Shown piece by piece: positions 27,701 to 35,518 of a stretch of 64,000 nt of DNA; positions within the stretch are counted from its first letter, which is position 1; every line of letters begins with the position of its first letter. Position numbers and translations under genes: made by a program. This stretch comes from SZUA-309 sp965232595 (GTDB taxonomy: Bacteria > Pseudomonadota > Gammaproteobacteria > Pseudomonadales > Azotimanducaceae). The DNA lies in contig OZ246983.1 in the NCBI GenBank assembly GCA_965232595.1, positions 3,348,001-3,412,000 of the forward strand. Reading direction: 5' to 3'. The notes below the pieces were generated by a model. The model was not told the DNA's origin. It made no database searches and saw nothing but the letters and a program-made list of their open reading frames with translations.

Positions 27701-30700
27701 ATCATAGTCACCCGTCGCCAGACCCTCGATGTAGCCGAATGCGGATAGGGCGCCGTAGGTGGTCATGTGGGCGTTTACGTTGGCGATCTCCAGCGGCAGG
27801 GTTGCGCCGGCCTCGGTACACATCGGCGCGCCACCCGCCAGCCAGTCGCGCTCCAGGTCGCTGGCGGTCCAGGGCGCGGCCCCGGTGCAGGGCGGGCCGA
27901 CGTCGGAGATATCCACGCCCAGCAGATCGGCCACCTCCGAAGTGCCGTCGCAGAAGAAGTCGTAGCCATAAGCCAGGCGGCCGGTATTCGGTGCCGTACC
28001 CGCCTGGATCGAGAAGAAGGCATCGATGTCACCGATGATTTCCTTCGGTCGCTCGACAAGCCGTGCCACGGGTCGGTCCTCCAGGTAGAGGGCTCGACCG
28101 CGGAAAGGAGTCTCCAGCAGATCGGTGTAGAAAGCGTCCGTCAGGTTGTAGCCCTCGGCTGTGGCTACCGCTAGCGGCGTGCCGGGTCGAACCCAGAGAT
28201 CGGTGGTGAAGTCTTTCTCGTTGCCGACGATGGTTTCGTCCGGGACTGCTCTCGGCGGCGCGGTGATCTGCCCGCCAACGAAGACCACTGACGCGAGGGT
28301 TGGGTTGCGCCAGCTCTGGGTAGACGGATCGACGATGTAGGTGTCGCGGATGGCCTGCGCCAGCGCGTTCCGCTCGGCAACGGAGCACGGGTCCATGTCA
28401 GCGGCCTGGTAGAGGTTGCCATCGATGGACACCACGGTGCCGTCAACAGCTGCAGCGTACTCATCGATCTTCGCCCAGAAGTTGATCCAGAAAGCTCCGA
28501 TGCTGGCGAATTCTCCATCAGCGACCGCGGCAGCAGCTGCTGCCGCCTGCTCGATCTCGTAGCGCTCTTTCTGGGTCAGGATCAGCACCGAGCCGGTGCC
28601 CGGGTCGCCCGTACCGGTTGCACTCCAACTCGGGCCGTAGAGCGGATTGCCGGAAGCATCTGCCTCCGCGGCACAGAAACCGGTCCCGTCGAGCAGGGCC
28701 TTCTGCGAAGGCGGCGTAGAAGCTTCCAGCGTCAGCGCGTAGGGCTGATTGGCTGAAAATGCCAGGTCGTTGCCGACTACGGCGACGTAGATCTCCGTCT
28801 CCCCCGGTGCCACCTTGATCAGCACCTGCTCGGGATTAAGCCCCGGTTCTGCTGAAAGCCCCTTCAGCGATATGCCGGGTGACGCCTGCAGCTCTGCCAG
28901 GCTCAGCGAGCCGACCTCGGTGACGCTGATGTCGCTGCCGGAGACGTTGCTGCCGTCCGGCGCAGCGAGCCCGACCTCGGAAAGTGGCAGCTCTGAGAAG
29001 GCCCGGTTGAAGGTCTGGCTAGGATCTCCGACGTTGAAGAACGGGCTCTTCTTCACTGGCGCGTTGAAGAACGGCGCGTTGAAAAACGGCGCGTTGAAGA
29101 ACGGCGCGTTGAAGAAGGGCACCGAGTTGAACTGCGCGTTGAAGAATGGGGCATTGAAGAACGGCGCATTAAAGAAAGGCGCGTTGAAGAACGGCGCGTT
29201 GAAAAATGGCGCGTTGAAGAATGGCGATGCTTCCCTCGAGCCGCCGTCAGAGAGCACCAGAAGATCGTAGTCTGCCGGTTGGCCGGACAGGGTGATGACG
29301 ATCTCCGAGCCCGGGCGTAAGGGCTGGCCATCCGTGCCGACAACCCTGAACACGTCGATGTCCTGGGGATCGGAAATCGCACCCAGGTAGGTCCAGTCGA
29401 CGCCCAGGGTGTAGGCGGATGCGATCGTCTCATTGCCGCCGACGCCGCCACTGCGGGTTTCGTCACCCAGGCGGGTCGGCAGGCTGTCCGGGTCCACGTC
29501 TTGGACCAGGAAACTGTCGGCGCCGCTGTCCGTCCCGTCGCTGACGATGCAGGTGCCGTCGCTGGCCAGAATCCGGAAGAAGCCGCTCGAGAAAGAAGCC
29601 TCGGATTCCTGAGAGAACTCGAGCGGCGTGCCGCTCAGCAGGCTGTGCATTTCCTCGGAACCTGGGATCAGGCCGTTGTCGTCGTACCCGCCGATGCCGG
29701 CATCCGCGAAGCGGCAGATGGTGGCTGCGCTGCTGTCTCCGGCCAGCCGCTCGACATTTACCGCGTTGACTGCGGGCTCCGCGTTGACGATGTAGAGCGG
29801 CCTGCTGACCGTGTCCATCTGGCCGTCCGCCGCGGTCACTGTGAGATCGATGGTTACTGGTTGGTCATCTGGAAACCAGAAGAACGCGATGTCCCCGGAA
29901 GCCGTCCTCGGCGTGGCCCAGCCGCCGCCAGTGGCCGTCCACTCGCAGCTGACGCCGATGCCCACTGACTGCAGGCAGTCGGCAACCACGAAGTCCCCCT
30001 CCAGAGCGGGGAGTTCCGGCGTGTCTCCAGGATTGACCCTGATCACAGCTTCCGGTGGTGGAGCTTCTACGTCGTCCACGTACATCCAGGTGGCCTTGGA
30101 GCTGTTCTCACCCGTGAACACGGAGATATCCAGTTGCAGAGGCGTATCGACAGGCAGGCCGCTGATCTCGACTTCGTAGCGGCCGGAATCGAACAGTGGC
30201 GAGTTGTTCTTGCCGATGTCGATGACCAGATTGCACTGAGGGCCATCGCCACAGAGGCTGGTCACGGCTGTCAAAGGCCGGCTGCCAGGGTGCTCGGGGT
30301 CCGCAGTGAATTGCCAGCTGATGCCGCTGAGGTCGACCCCTGCGCCAGGCGCAAGAATGCTGAACTTCAGGCTGTCATCGCCGCGCGCTTCGAAGCTGAG
30401 TGCCCGGATGCTGAAAGAGAGCGTATCGCTCCGGAGGGTGAAAACATCCGAGGTGGCGCGGTTGTCGCCGCGCTGCTGGCGGCCTTTCGAAGTGTCCGGG
30501 CGGCCCAACAGCAACGACTGAGATTCCCGCAGCGGTGCAACGCTGATCCCGTTCTGAGCGTAAACCTGGTAGTCAGAACCGTCGTCGCCATCGGTGACCA
30601 GAACCAGCTCGGCTGCAGACAGCGTCCAACCGGGTGCTGTTGCGCCGGGTGGACCTTGCTCGAAGCCCGGATTCAGCAGACCGGCTGTCTGGGCAATCGC

Positions 30701-30778
30701 CGCAGGACAGGCTGTCAGCGCGATCAGCAGTGCGAGCAGGCGCGACCACCTGCTCCCGTTCGGAGCCCGTCTATTCAT
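24743..30778 (-). CDS. Giant exported protein: FFNAP repeats, caspase-like (C25-type) region, Ig-like repeats
   Basis: A 2011-residue protein starting at the ATG at 30778; the frame extends upstream without a credible start. It has a signal peptide (about 1-29, ending AIAQ), then a carbohydrate-binding-like beta domain (GLLNPGFEQGPPG). Residues 519-583 are a PFFNA pentapeptide array. A region at about 850-1130 has H1004 (NVNAHMTTY) and C1048 (TIGCHSGLNIPD), spaced as in gingipain/caspase-like cysteine peptidases. Four putative-Ig repeats, each beginning LPxGxxxxxY and holding LPxGLxL and ISGTP, cover about 1630-1990. The last 19 residues are nearly all Asp/His/Cys. The peptidase role is inferred from the His/Cys spacing only. 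Confidence 0.85.
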   Translation of the reverse strand: MNRRAPNGSRWSRLLALLIALTACPAAIAQTAGLLNPGFEQGPPGATAPGWTLSAAELVLVTDGDDGSDYQVYAQNGISVAPLRESQSLLLGRPDTSKGRQQRGDNRATSDVFTLRSDTLSFSIRALSFEARGDDSLKFSILAPGAGVDLSGISWQFTADPEHPGSRPLTAVTSLCGDGPQCNLVIDIGKNNSPLFDSGRYEVEISGLPVDTPLQLDISVFTGENSSKATWMYVDDVEAPPPEAVIRVNPGDTPELPALEGDFVVADCLQSVGIGVSCEWTATGGGWATPRTASGDIAFFWFPDDQPVTIDLTVTAADGQMDTVSRPLYIVNAEPAVNAVNVERLAGDSSAATICRFADAGIGGYDDNGLIPGSEEMHSLLSGTPLEFSQESEASFSSGFFRILASDGTCIVSDGTDSGADSFLVQDVDPDSLPTRLGDETRSGGVGGNETIASAYTLGVDWTYLGAISDPQDIDVFRVVGTDGQPLRPGSEIVITLSGQPADYDLLVLSDGGSREASPFFNAPFFNAPFFNAPFFNAPFFNAPFFNAQFNSVPFFNAPFFNAPFFNAPFFNAPVKKSPFFNVGDPSQTFNRAFSELPLSEVGLAAPDGSNVSGSDISVTEVGSLSLAELQASPGISLKGLSAEPGLNPEQVLIKVAPGETEIYVAVVGNDLAFSANQPYALTLEASTPPSQKALLDGTGFCAAEADASGNPLYGPSWSATGTGDPGTGSVLILTQKERYEIEQAAAAAAAVADGEFASIGAFWINFWAKIDEYAAAVDGTVVSIDGNLYQAADMDPCSVAERNALAQAIRDTYIVDPSTQSWRNPTLASVVFVGGQITAPPRAVPDETIVGNEKDFTTDLWVRPGTPLAVATAEGYNLTDAFYTDLLETPFRGRALYLEDRPVARLVERPKEIIGDIDAFFSIQAGTAPNTGRLAYGYDFFCDGTSEVADLLGVDISDVGPPCTGAAPWTASDLERDWLAGGAPMCTEAGATLPLEIANVNAHMTTYGALSAFGYIEGLATGDYDDVLPTSAAASCLDGTLTVTIGCHSGLNIPDSWAISDQLGLPFDAAQDWVELLGFMVAPRGYGLGDNTVSNRGTEGIMILLVEELNLGRNLGEALINAKRRYVMSLRELDVHDEDSLINLGLFAPPQLLFPARGIATLSATYAAAASNALPTPAGTLDLIVTEGNADGNEDFLVGSSSGPATYDLIRYDDLNFRGSWFEIFPGDAQATYGRTLQPVTLPIEDRDLSVAPDSTRIHGVALASRVPIADCPIDDRESACYIAARYSDLGGPNLEGLFEFDPVLPLPQHDWVVYEDDLSTDSGLEPFSCVEALVPTQLGVASTLDTGERISQSLVVGAGQFRCESELSTDTVLGQQRLYSSLSLVATHPVGSSTSAAQAIDEDFDPPQVLVQSAVSDPLTGNVIATVQATDALTGGNGIREIIALVYWDEADNASGTGVVESYSITPDSGLTAEPFGHTFILENARDQRLAFQYIDGAGNLTVKSQKGTLIQAVDVEIIETEINIAGDSSLAIFVGDYCVLQSAVVTYSINGEQIDSFAVDNPSAGITVDIERDATCDAVLNVEGIVFPITEYGQSAELTIEIRATGAVGSDTEQVFAPDVLDIVLPMLPSGTVGVSYPDQPVSATGGVGGYLFSITSGSLPDGLTLVQNDGEETATITGELTAFAGSPYEFTLTVTDAGGVSESVELSIEVYPPPIVIGTNSIPSGQVGVAYEATITATGGSGDGTFQLAAGSALPEGLLLNTINATTGRISGTPTAFTSGPLDLTITLVDPNEFVIDRSVTLSLEIVPAPLSIAPISLPDGMVDAPYATQTLTVTGGTGAGSWSITAGALPPGLSLSAAGQISGTPISFTGSPFAFTAQYADSDVRVTAAAIDLSIIVEPAPLVIETTVLPNGTKYEYYDVTLVASGGFGTYQWALVSGRLPKGLSLSSSGVISGTAQRRQTRTFTVSASDGAQQEVRTYSITIDNRSCDDKDDDHDHSQDCDDDDD
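29030..29224 (-). repeat. In-frame 15-bp tandem repeat encoding PFFNA pentapeptides
   Basis: Thirteen consecutive 15-bp units (195 bp). Read on the minus strand they give six PFFNA, one QFNSV, four PFFNA, one PVKKS and one PFFNV. Units differ at many third codon positions (TTC/TTT, AAC/AAT, CCA/CCG/CCT) while the amino acids are kept. That pattern suggests selection on the peptide rather than recent DNA slippage. It is not a CRISPR array, as there are no spacers. Confidence 0.95.
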
Positions 30779-30793
30779 GATGTGTGTCCCAGA

Positions 30794-30896
30794 AGTCGTA
30801 CAGCTATCGACCCGACTGCTCGTTGGGCGCCTGATCGCCGCTCTCTCTATCGGCGCGGCCTGAACGAGCAAGACCTGCCGGTTCCCCTACCGGCAG
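30794..30896 (-). promoter_or_regulatory. Structured 5' leader of the giant-protein gene
   Basis: Several helices can form in the region before the ATG at 30778. A perfect 8-bp hairpin is at 30875-30882 with 30889-30896. An 8-bp helix (TGCTCGTT 30817-30824 with AACGAGCA 30863-30870) encloses a 5-bp hairpin (30836-30840 with 30851-30855). A 5-bp helix (30794-30798 with 30813-30817) shares one base with the previous helix. No T-run marks it as a terminator and it matches no riboswitch consensus I can recognise. Confidence 0.45.
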
Positions 30897-30988
30897 CCCC
30901 TGAAGATATCACAGTTACCTGTCAAATCGTCAGCGGAATGTAAGGTCCCGCAGGGGTGTCGGGCCCGGCGCGGGCCCAGTCTGAACGC

Positions 30989-32029
30989 TCAGGAAGCCCG
31001 GCTTTCCTGGCTTTGGCCACCGGCCGCTTCGCCGCTGAAGAGCTCCGCGTTCGCGCGCTTCAGGAAGATCAGGCCGATGCCGGCGTTGAACAGCAGGAAG
31101 AAGTTGTGCTGAACGAAGCCGAAGATGGCCATCTCGGCCACGTGCTCCGGGAACAGCGTTGGCCAGAGGGCCACGGCAAACGCCCGGAACGGCCCCGGGA
31201 TCAGGGTGCCGAAGAAGATGAGCGGCAGGACGCCGATCATCTGGGTGAAGGGGATGTCGACCCCGAACAGACCCGCCGCCACGGAGTAGACCCAGACCGC
31301 GCCGATCAGCGCCGGCGAGCGGATCAGGATGATGGTGGGGTAGTAGTGCCACTCGGCTTCGTGGAAGGACTTGAGCAGTGGCTTCTTGCGGATGGTGACG
31401 CCGCCGAACCGATCCGAGCGGAAGAAGTAGATGAATCCGGCCAGGAAGATCATCGCGCCCAGGAAGATGTACGGGATGTTGTGGAAGATCTCCGGAATGA
31501 TGTCCCAGGAAACGCTGACCCCGATCAGCGCCCAGGTCAGCAGGTAGAAGAACTCGCAGAACATGATGAACAGCATGCTGGAGGCGACTTCCCAGCCCGG
31601 CACGCCCTCGCGGCGGTTCAGGTAGAGGGCCATGGCGCCTTTACCGACCTGCTCGTTCAGGATCGAGATGATGTAGGTGCTGGCACGAACGGGCAGCAGA
31701 TCCTTGTACGGGATGTTGGCGTTGAACCATTTGATCACCCGCCAGAGCACGGCGGTGTCGATCAGCAGGTACAGGAAAGAGTAGGGGATCATGATCCCGA
31801 GCCAGACCACCCAGTTCACCGACGCGAAGATGCCGCCCAGGTAGCTCAGCACCGTTTCGCCTTCCGGCGTCTGGCCGGCGATGCGGAAGTACAGGTAGCT
31901 GAAACAGGCGATGGTGATGACCCAGGGCAGCACCCGTTGCCAGAGCGGCGCCTTCTTCTTCCCCCCGATGGCGGACGCGCCGGTCACTTCCTCGGCGGGT
32001 GCTCCGGCCGGCTCGTTCGAATCGCTCAT
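30989..32029 (-). CDS. Multi-pass inner-membrane protein of unknown function
   Basis: A 346-residue protein (from the ATG at 32029) with a charged N-terminus and about eight hydrophobic segments, for example VLPWVITIACFSYLYF, VVWLGIMIPYSFLYLLI and IFLGAMIFLAGFIYFF. The pattern is loosely like flippase or lysylphosphatidylglycerol-synthase-type membrane domains (UPF0104), but no diagnostic motif is clear. An ATG at 32065 would add 12 residues; neither start has a well-placed Shine-Dalgarno. It is divergent from the PQQ dehydrogenase gene. Confidence 0.8.
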   Translation of the reverse strand: MSDSNEPAGAPAEEVTGASAIGGKKKAPLWQRVLPWVITIACFSYLYFRIAGQTPEGETVLSYLGGIFASVNWVVWLGIMIPYSFLYLLIDTAVLWRVIKWFNANIPYKDLLPVRASTYIISILNEQVGKGAMALYLNRREGVPGWEVASSMLFIMFCEFFYLLTWALIGVSVSWDIIPEIFHNIPYIFLGAMIFLAGFIYFFRSDRFGGVTIRKKPLLKSFHEAEWHYYPTIILIRSPALIGAVWVYSVAAGLFGVDIPFTQMIGVLPLIFFGTLIPGPFRAFAVALWPTLFPEHVAEMAIFGFVQHNFFLLFNAGIGLIFLKRANAELFSGEAAGGQSQESRAS

Positions 32030-32125
32030 GAGTACTGGTGTCCGCTCCTCTTCCGGGCCAAGCATACTGGCAGGCGTTCGATTAGAATAGATCGCTTGTG
32101 AAGATCAGATGAGAGAGAAAGGATC

Positions 32126-34132
32126 TTGAGCAGAACTACGAATCCGGCGGGCACGCTCCTTAGGGGAATTGGCGCGGCGCTCCTCCTGACACTCGGCACC
32201 AGCGTCAGCGCTGGTGAGATGCCTGGCACCAAGGATGGCCGCTGGCATTACCTGGGCGGCGACTCGCACCATACGCGCTATTCGCCAGCGGACCAGATCA
32301 ACCCGGACAACTTCGAGGACATCGAGGAAGCCTGGGTCTGGGATGGCTCCAGCTTCGATGCGCGGAGCGGCCGCTCCACCCCGTCCTACATCGATGGCGT
32401 CCTCTACACGGTAGCCGGCCCGCGCCGGCACGTGGTGGCGCTCGATCCCGCGAACGGCGAGCTGCTCTGGTCCTACCGGGAGCCGAACACCTATCGCTAC
32501 GAGTACTCGATGCGCAAAGACTACGGCAAGGGCATCGCCTACTCGGAGGTGGATGGCCGCGGCGTGATCTACATCGTCTCGCCTGGCTTCTTCCTGACTG
32601 CCCTCGACGCCAAAACCGGATTGCCGCTGGAAGGGTTCGGCAAGAAGGTGCCCGTAGACGGCTTCCCGGAGACGGGCGTGGTGGACATGCTGGCAGACCT
32701 CGGCCATCCCTACGATCCGTACGATGGCATCGCGCTGGAGAAGGGCTACATCACCTCCTCATCGCCGCCCATCGTGGTGGGCGATGTGATCGTGGTCGGC
32801 AACTCGGCCGAGCAGGGCTACAACCAGTCCCGGGTCGAGAACATTCCCGGCGACATCCTGGCTTACGACAAGCGCACGGGTAAGTTCCTCTGGAAGTTCA
32901 ACGTGCTGCCCGGTCCGGGCGAGTTCGGCCACGAGACCTGGGAGAACGATGCCTGGAAGTGGACGGGCGATATCTCTTCCTGGGCGCCGCTGTCAGCAGA
33001 CCAGGAGCGGGGCATCGTCTACATCCCCACCAACGGCGCAACCGTGGACTTCTACGGCGGCTTCCGTCCGGGCGACAACCTGTTCAGCACCAGCCTGATC
33101 GCGCTGGACGTGAAGACGGGCAAGCGGCTCTGGCACTACCAGCTGGTCAAGCACGACATCTGGAACTACGACACGCCCACCGCACCGATCCTCCTGGACG
33201 TGGAGATCGACGGCGAGATGGTGCCGATCGTTGCCCAGGCCACCAAGCAGTCCATGGTGTTCGCCTTCAACCGGGAGACCGGCGAGCCGATCTGGCCCAT
33301 CGAGGATAAGCCGGTCCCTGCTTCGCTGGTGCCCGGCGAGAAGCTGGCTACGACCCAGCCGCACCCGACCAAGCCCGCGCCGTTCGACATTCAGGGCCTC
33401 ACCCATGACGACCTGATCGACTTCACGCCGGAGCTACGCGCCCGAGCGGTCGAGTCCCTGGAGGGCCTGAAGATGGGCCCGCTGTTCAACCCGCCGCTGC
33501 ACCGGGAGAACGACGAAGGCTATAAAGCAGCCATCTGGTGCCCGGGCGACAACGGCGGTGCAAACATCTACGCGCCCGCCGCGGCGGACCCGGAAACTGG
33601 CGTCCTGTTCGTGCCGTCGCGGACCGACTGCACCTCGCGCATCCTGGCGCCGGGTGAGGAGCGGGACGGCATGCTGGAGCTGCCGACCGGTGAAACGATC
33701 GCCGACTACGCGGTGCTGCGGGCCACAGGGGTTCGCGGTCCGGACGGCATGCCGATCTTCAAGCCGCCCTATGCCCGCATCACGGCCATCGACATGAACA
33801 CGGGCGAGCACGTCTGGCAGATTCCCACCGGGGAGACGCCGGACGTGGTCCTGAATCACCCCGACCTGCAGGACATGGAGATCCCCAACACCGGGGCGCC
33901 GCTGCACCCGCCGATGCTCGTCACCAAGAGCATGGTCATGTACACGTCCCTGCTGAGCGACGGCTCACCGGCCCTGTTCGGCGTCGACAAGGCGACGGGC
34001 GAGCAGGTTGGCGTGGTGGAGATCGACAACCGGGCGTTCTACGGCAACATGACCTACGTGCATGAAGGCCGTCAGTACGTGGTGCTGCAGACCGGTCCCA
34101 AGCTGACCGTGCTGGCCCTGCCGGAAGACTGA
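32126..34132 (+). CDS. PQQ-dependent dehydrogenase (periplasmic quinoprotein)
   Basis: A 668-residue quinoprotein with a signal peptide (about 1-31, ending VSA) and an eight-bladed propeller pattern: LVALDPANGELLWSYRE-like repeats recur, as in LIALDVKTGKRLWHYQ and TAIDMNTGEHVWQIP. It should oxidise an alcohol, aldehyde or sugar in the periplasm and pass electrons to cytochrome c. There is no heme motif in this chain; the separate CxxCH protein 5 bp downstream probably takes the electrons. The start is TTG at 32126 behind AAAGGA. No PQQ synthesis genes are in the window. Confidence 0.92.
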   Translation: MSRTTNPAGTLLRGIGAALLLTLGTSVSAGEMPGTKDGRWHYLGGDSHHTRYSPADQINPDNFEDIEEAWVWDGSSFDARSGRSTPSYIDGVLYTVAGPRRHVVALDPANGELLWSYREPNTYRYEYSMRKDYGKGIAYSEVDGRGVIYIVSPGFFLTALDAKTGLPLEGFGKKVPVDGFPETGVVDMLADLGHPYDPYDGIALEKGYITSSSPPIVVGDVIVVGNSAEQGYNQSRVENIPGDILAYDKRTGKFLWKFNVLPGPGEFGHETWENDAWKWTGDISSWAPLSADQERGIVYIPTNGATVDFYGGFRPGDNLFSTSLIALDVKTGKRLWHYQLVKHDIWNYDTPTAPILLDVEIDGEMVPIVAQATKQSMVFAFNRETGEPIWPIEDKPVPASLVPGEKLATTQPHPTKPAPFDIQGLTHDDLIDFTPELRARAVESLEGLKMGPLFNPPLHRENDEGYKAAIWCPGDNGGANIYAPAAADPETGVLFVPSRTDCTSRILAPGEERDGMLELPTGETIADYAVLRATGVRGPDGMPIFKPPYARITAIDMNTGEHVWQIPTGETPDVVLNHPDLQDMEIPNTGAPLHPPMLVTKSMVMYTSLLSDGSPALFGVDKATGEQVGVVEIDNRAFYGNMTYVHEGRQYVVLQTGPKLTVLALPED

Positions 34133-34137
34133 TCGGC

Positions 34138-34521
34138 ATGAGGAACTGGCTGCAGCTGGCACTGGGCGTCGGGGCGCTGCTCCTGGCGTCCGGCGCCTTT
34201 GCCGGTGGCGCTCTGACCACAGAAGCGGGCGTGTACACCAAAGATCAGGCCAAGTCCGGCAAGGCGCTCTACGAGGAGCACTGCCAGCTCTGCCACGACA
34301 ACAAGTATTTCCGACCGGTGCTGAAGCGCTGGAACGGCCAGAGCCTGGCGATTTTCTACGACGTGATGAGCGGCTCCATGCCTGAATCCAACCCCGGCGG
34401 GCTGCTGGATGCCCAGTATCTGGACATTCTCGCCTACATCTTCTCCCGCAGCCGGTACCCGACTGCGGACGAGCCGCTGACTATGGAGAAAGTGGCCGCC
34501 ATCACCATCGAAGATCCCTGA
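34138..34521 (+). CDS. Small periplasmic c-type cytochrome
   Basis: A 127-residue protein with a signal peptide (about 1-22), heme-binding CQLCH (49-53) and a probable axial methionine M81 (SGSMPESNPGGL). It starts 5 bp after the quinoprotein stop and is its likely electron acceptor. Many related quinoproteins carry such a domain fused at the C-terminus; here it is a separate gene. Confidence 0.93.
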   Translation: MRNWLQLALGVGALLLASGAFAGGALTTEAGVYTKDQAKSGKALYEEHCQLCHDNKYFRPVLKRWNGQSLAIFYDVMSGSMPESNPGGLLDAQYLDILAYIFSRSRYPTADEPLTMEKVAAITIEDP

Positions 34522-34568
34522 AAGGCCCGGCCTCCGCCCTGTCCGACGGCGGGGCCTTGAAATCACGG

Positions 34569-34597
34569 TTGATTGAACCCATTTCCAGTTCTGTTAT
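34569..34597 (+). promoter_or_regulatory. Candidate promoter upstream of htpX
   Basis: TTGATT (34569-34574), a 17-bp spacer and TGTTAT (34592-34597) each match four of six consensus bases of a housekeeping promoter. It lies 33 bp before the htpX ATG, in the only gap between the cytochrome and htpX genes. Confidence 0.35.
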
Positions 34598-34629
34598 CTG
34601 AATAACCGAAGAGCATTAGAGCGTCTGCA

Positions 34630-35517
34630 ATGAAGAGAATCCTCCTGTTCCTGGGCACCAACCTGGCGGTCATCCTGCTGGCCAGCATGACGTTCCGTCT
34701 GCTCGGCTTCGAGAGCATCCTCTACAACAACGGCGTTGATCTGAATCTGCAGGCACTGCTCGTGTTCTGTGCGCTCCTGGGATTCGGTGGCTCCTTCGTG
34801 TCGCTGCTCATGTCCAAGCCGATCGCCAAATGGTCGACCAAGGCGCAGGTGATTGCCGAGCCACGCACGGACGGTGAGCGCTGGCTGGTGCAGACGGTAG
34901 CCAGGCAGGCTGAGCAGGCCGGCATCGGCATGCCGGAAGTGGCCGTCTTCCCATCGCCGGAACCCAATGCTTTCGCAACCGGCGCGAACAAGAACAACGC
35001 GCTGGTGGCTGTCAGCGTCGGGCTTCTGGAGCACATGAACCGCGACGAGGTGGAGGCGGTGCTCGGTCATGAGATCGGCCACGTCGCTAACGGCGACATG
35101 GTAACGCTGACCCTGATTCAGGGCGTGGTGAACACCTTCGTTCTGTTCCTCGCCCGAATTGCAGGCTTCTTCGTCGACCGGGTGCTGCTGCGAAACGAGC
35201 AGGGCCTCGGCATCGGCTACTGGGTGACCACCATCGTTGCCGAGATCGTTCTGGGTATCCTCGCCAGCGCCATCGTCATGTGGTTCTCGCGGCAGCGGGA
35301 GTTCAGGGCGGATGCAGCCGGCGCCGAGCTGGCCGGCCGGCAGAAGATGATCGGCGCGCTGGAGCGACTGCAGCGCTATCAGGAAGCGCCGAGCACCATG
35401 CCGGACTCGCTGGTTGCCTTCGGCATTTCCAGCGGTGCCCGTGCCGGGCTGCGCGCCATGTTCTCCTCGCATCCGCCGCTGGCGGAGCGGATTGAGGCGC
35501 TGAAGGCCGGGCGCTGA
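34630..35517 (+). CDS. htpX: Membrane zinc metalloprotease HtpX
   Basis: A 295-residue M48B protease with catalytic HEIGH at 147-151 and the downstream zinc glutamate in REFRADAAGAELAG. Four hydrophobic segments (about 4-26, 38-60, 157-178, 193-215) place it in the inner membrane, where it degrades damaged membrane proteins. Length and motifs match Escherichia coli HtpX. The stop is one base before the TTG of the heme A synthase gene, suggesting cotranscription. Confidence 0.97.
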   Translation: MKRILLFLGTNLAVILLASMTFRLLGFESILYNNGVDLNLQALLVFCALLGFGGSFVSLLMSKPIAKWSTKAQVIAEPRTDGERWLVQTVARQAEQAGIGMPEVAVFPSPEPNAFATGANKNNALVAVSVGLLEHMNRDEVEAVLGHEIGHVANGDMVTLTLIQGVVNTFVLFLARIAGFFVDRVLLRNEQGLGIGYWVTTIVAEIVLGILASAIVMWFSRQREFRADAAGAELAGRQKMIGALERLQRYQEAPSTMPDSLVAFGISSGARAGLRAMFSSHPPLAERIEALKAGR

Positions 35518-35518
35518 T

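Noticed and set aside
29030..29224. CRISPR-like array
   Set aside because: The 15-bp units are directly adjacent without spacers and encode an in-frame peptide repeat; no cas genes are present.
30779..30896. Cyclic di-GMP (GEMM) riboswitch before the giant gene
   Set aside because: The conserved GEMM core and tetraloop receptor could not be found; only generic helices are visible.
34522..34568. Terminator after the cytochrome gene
   Set aside because: A GC hairpin can be drawn but has a bulge and is not followed by a T-run, so I did not list it.
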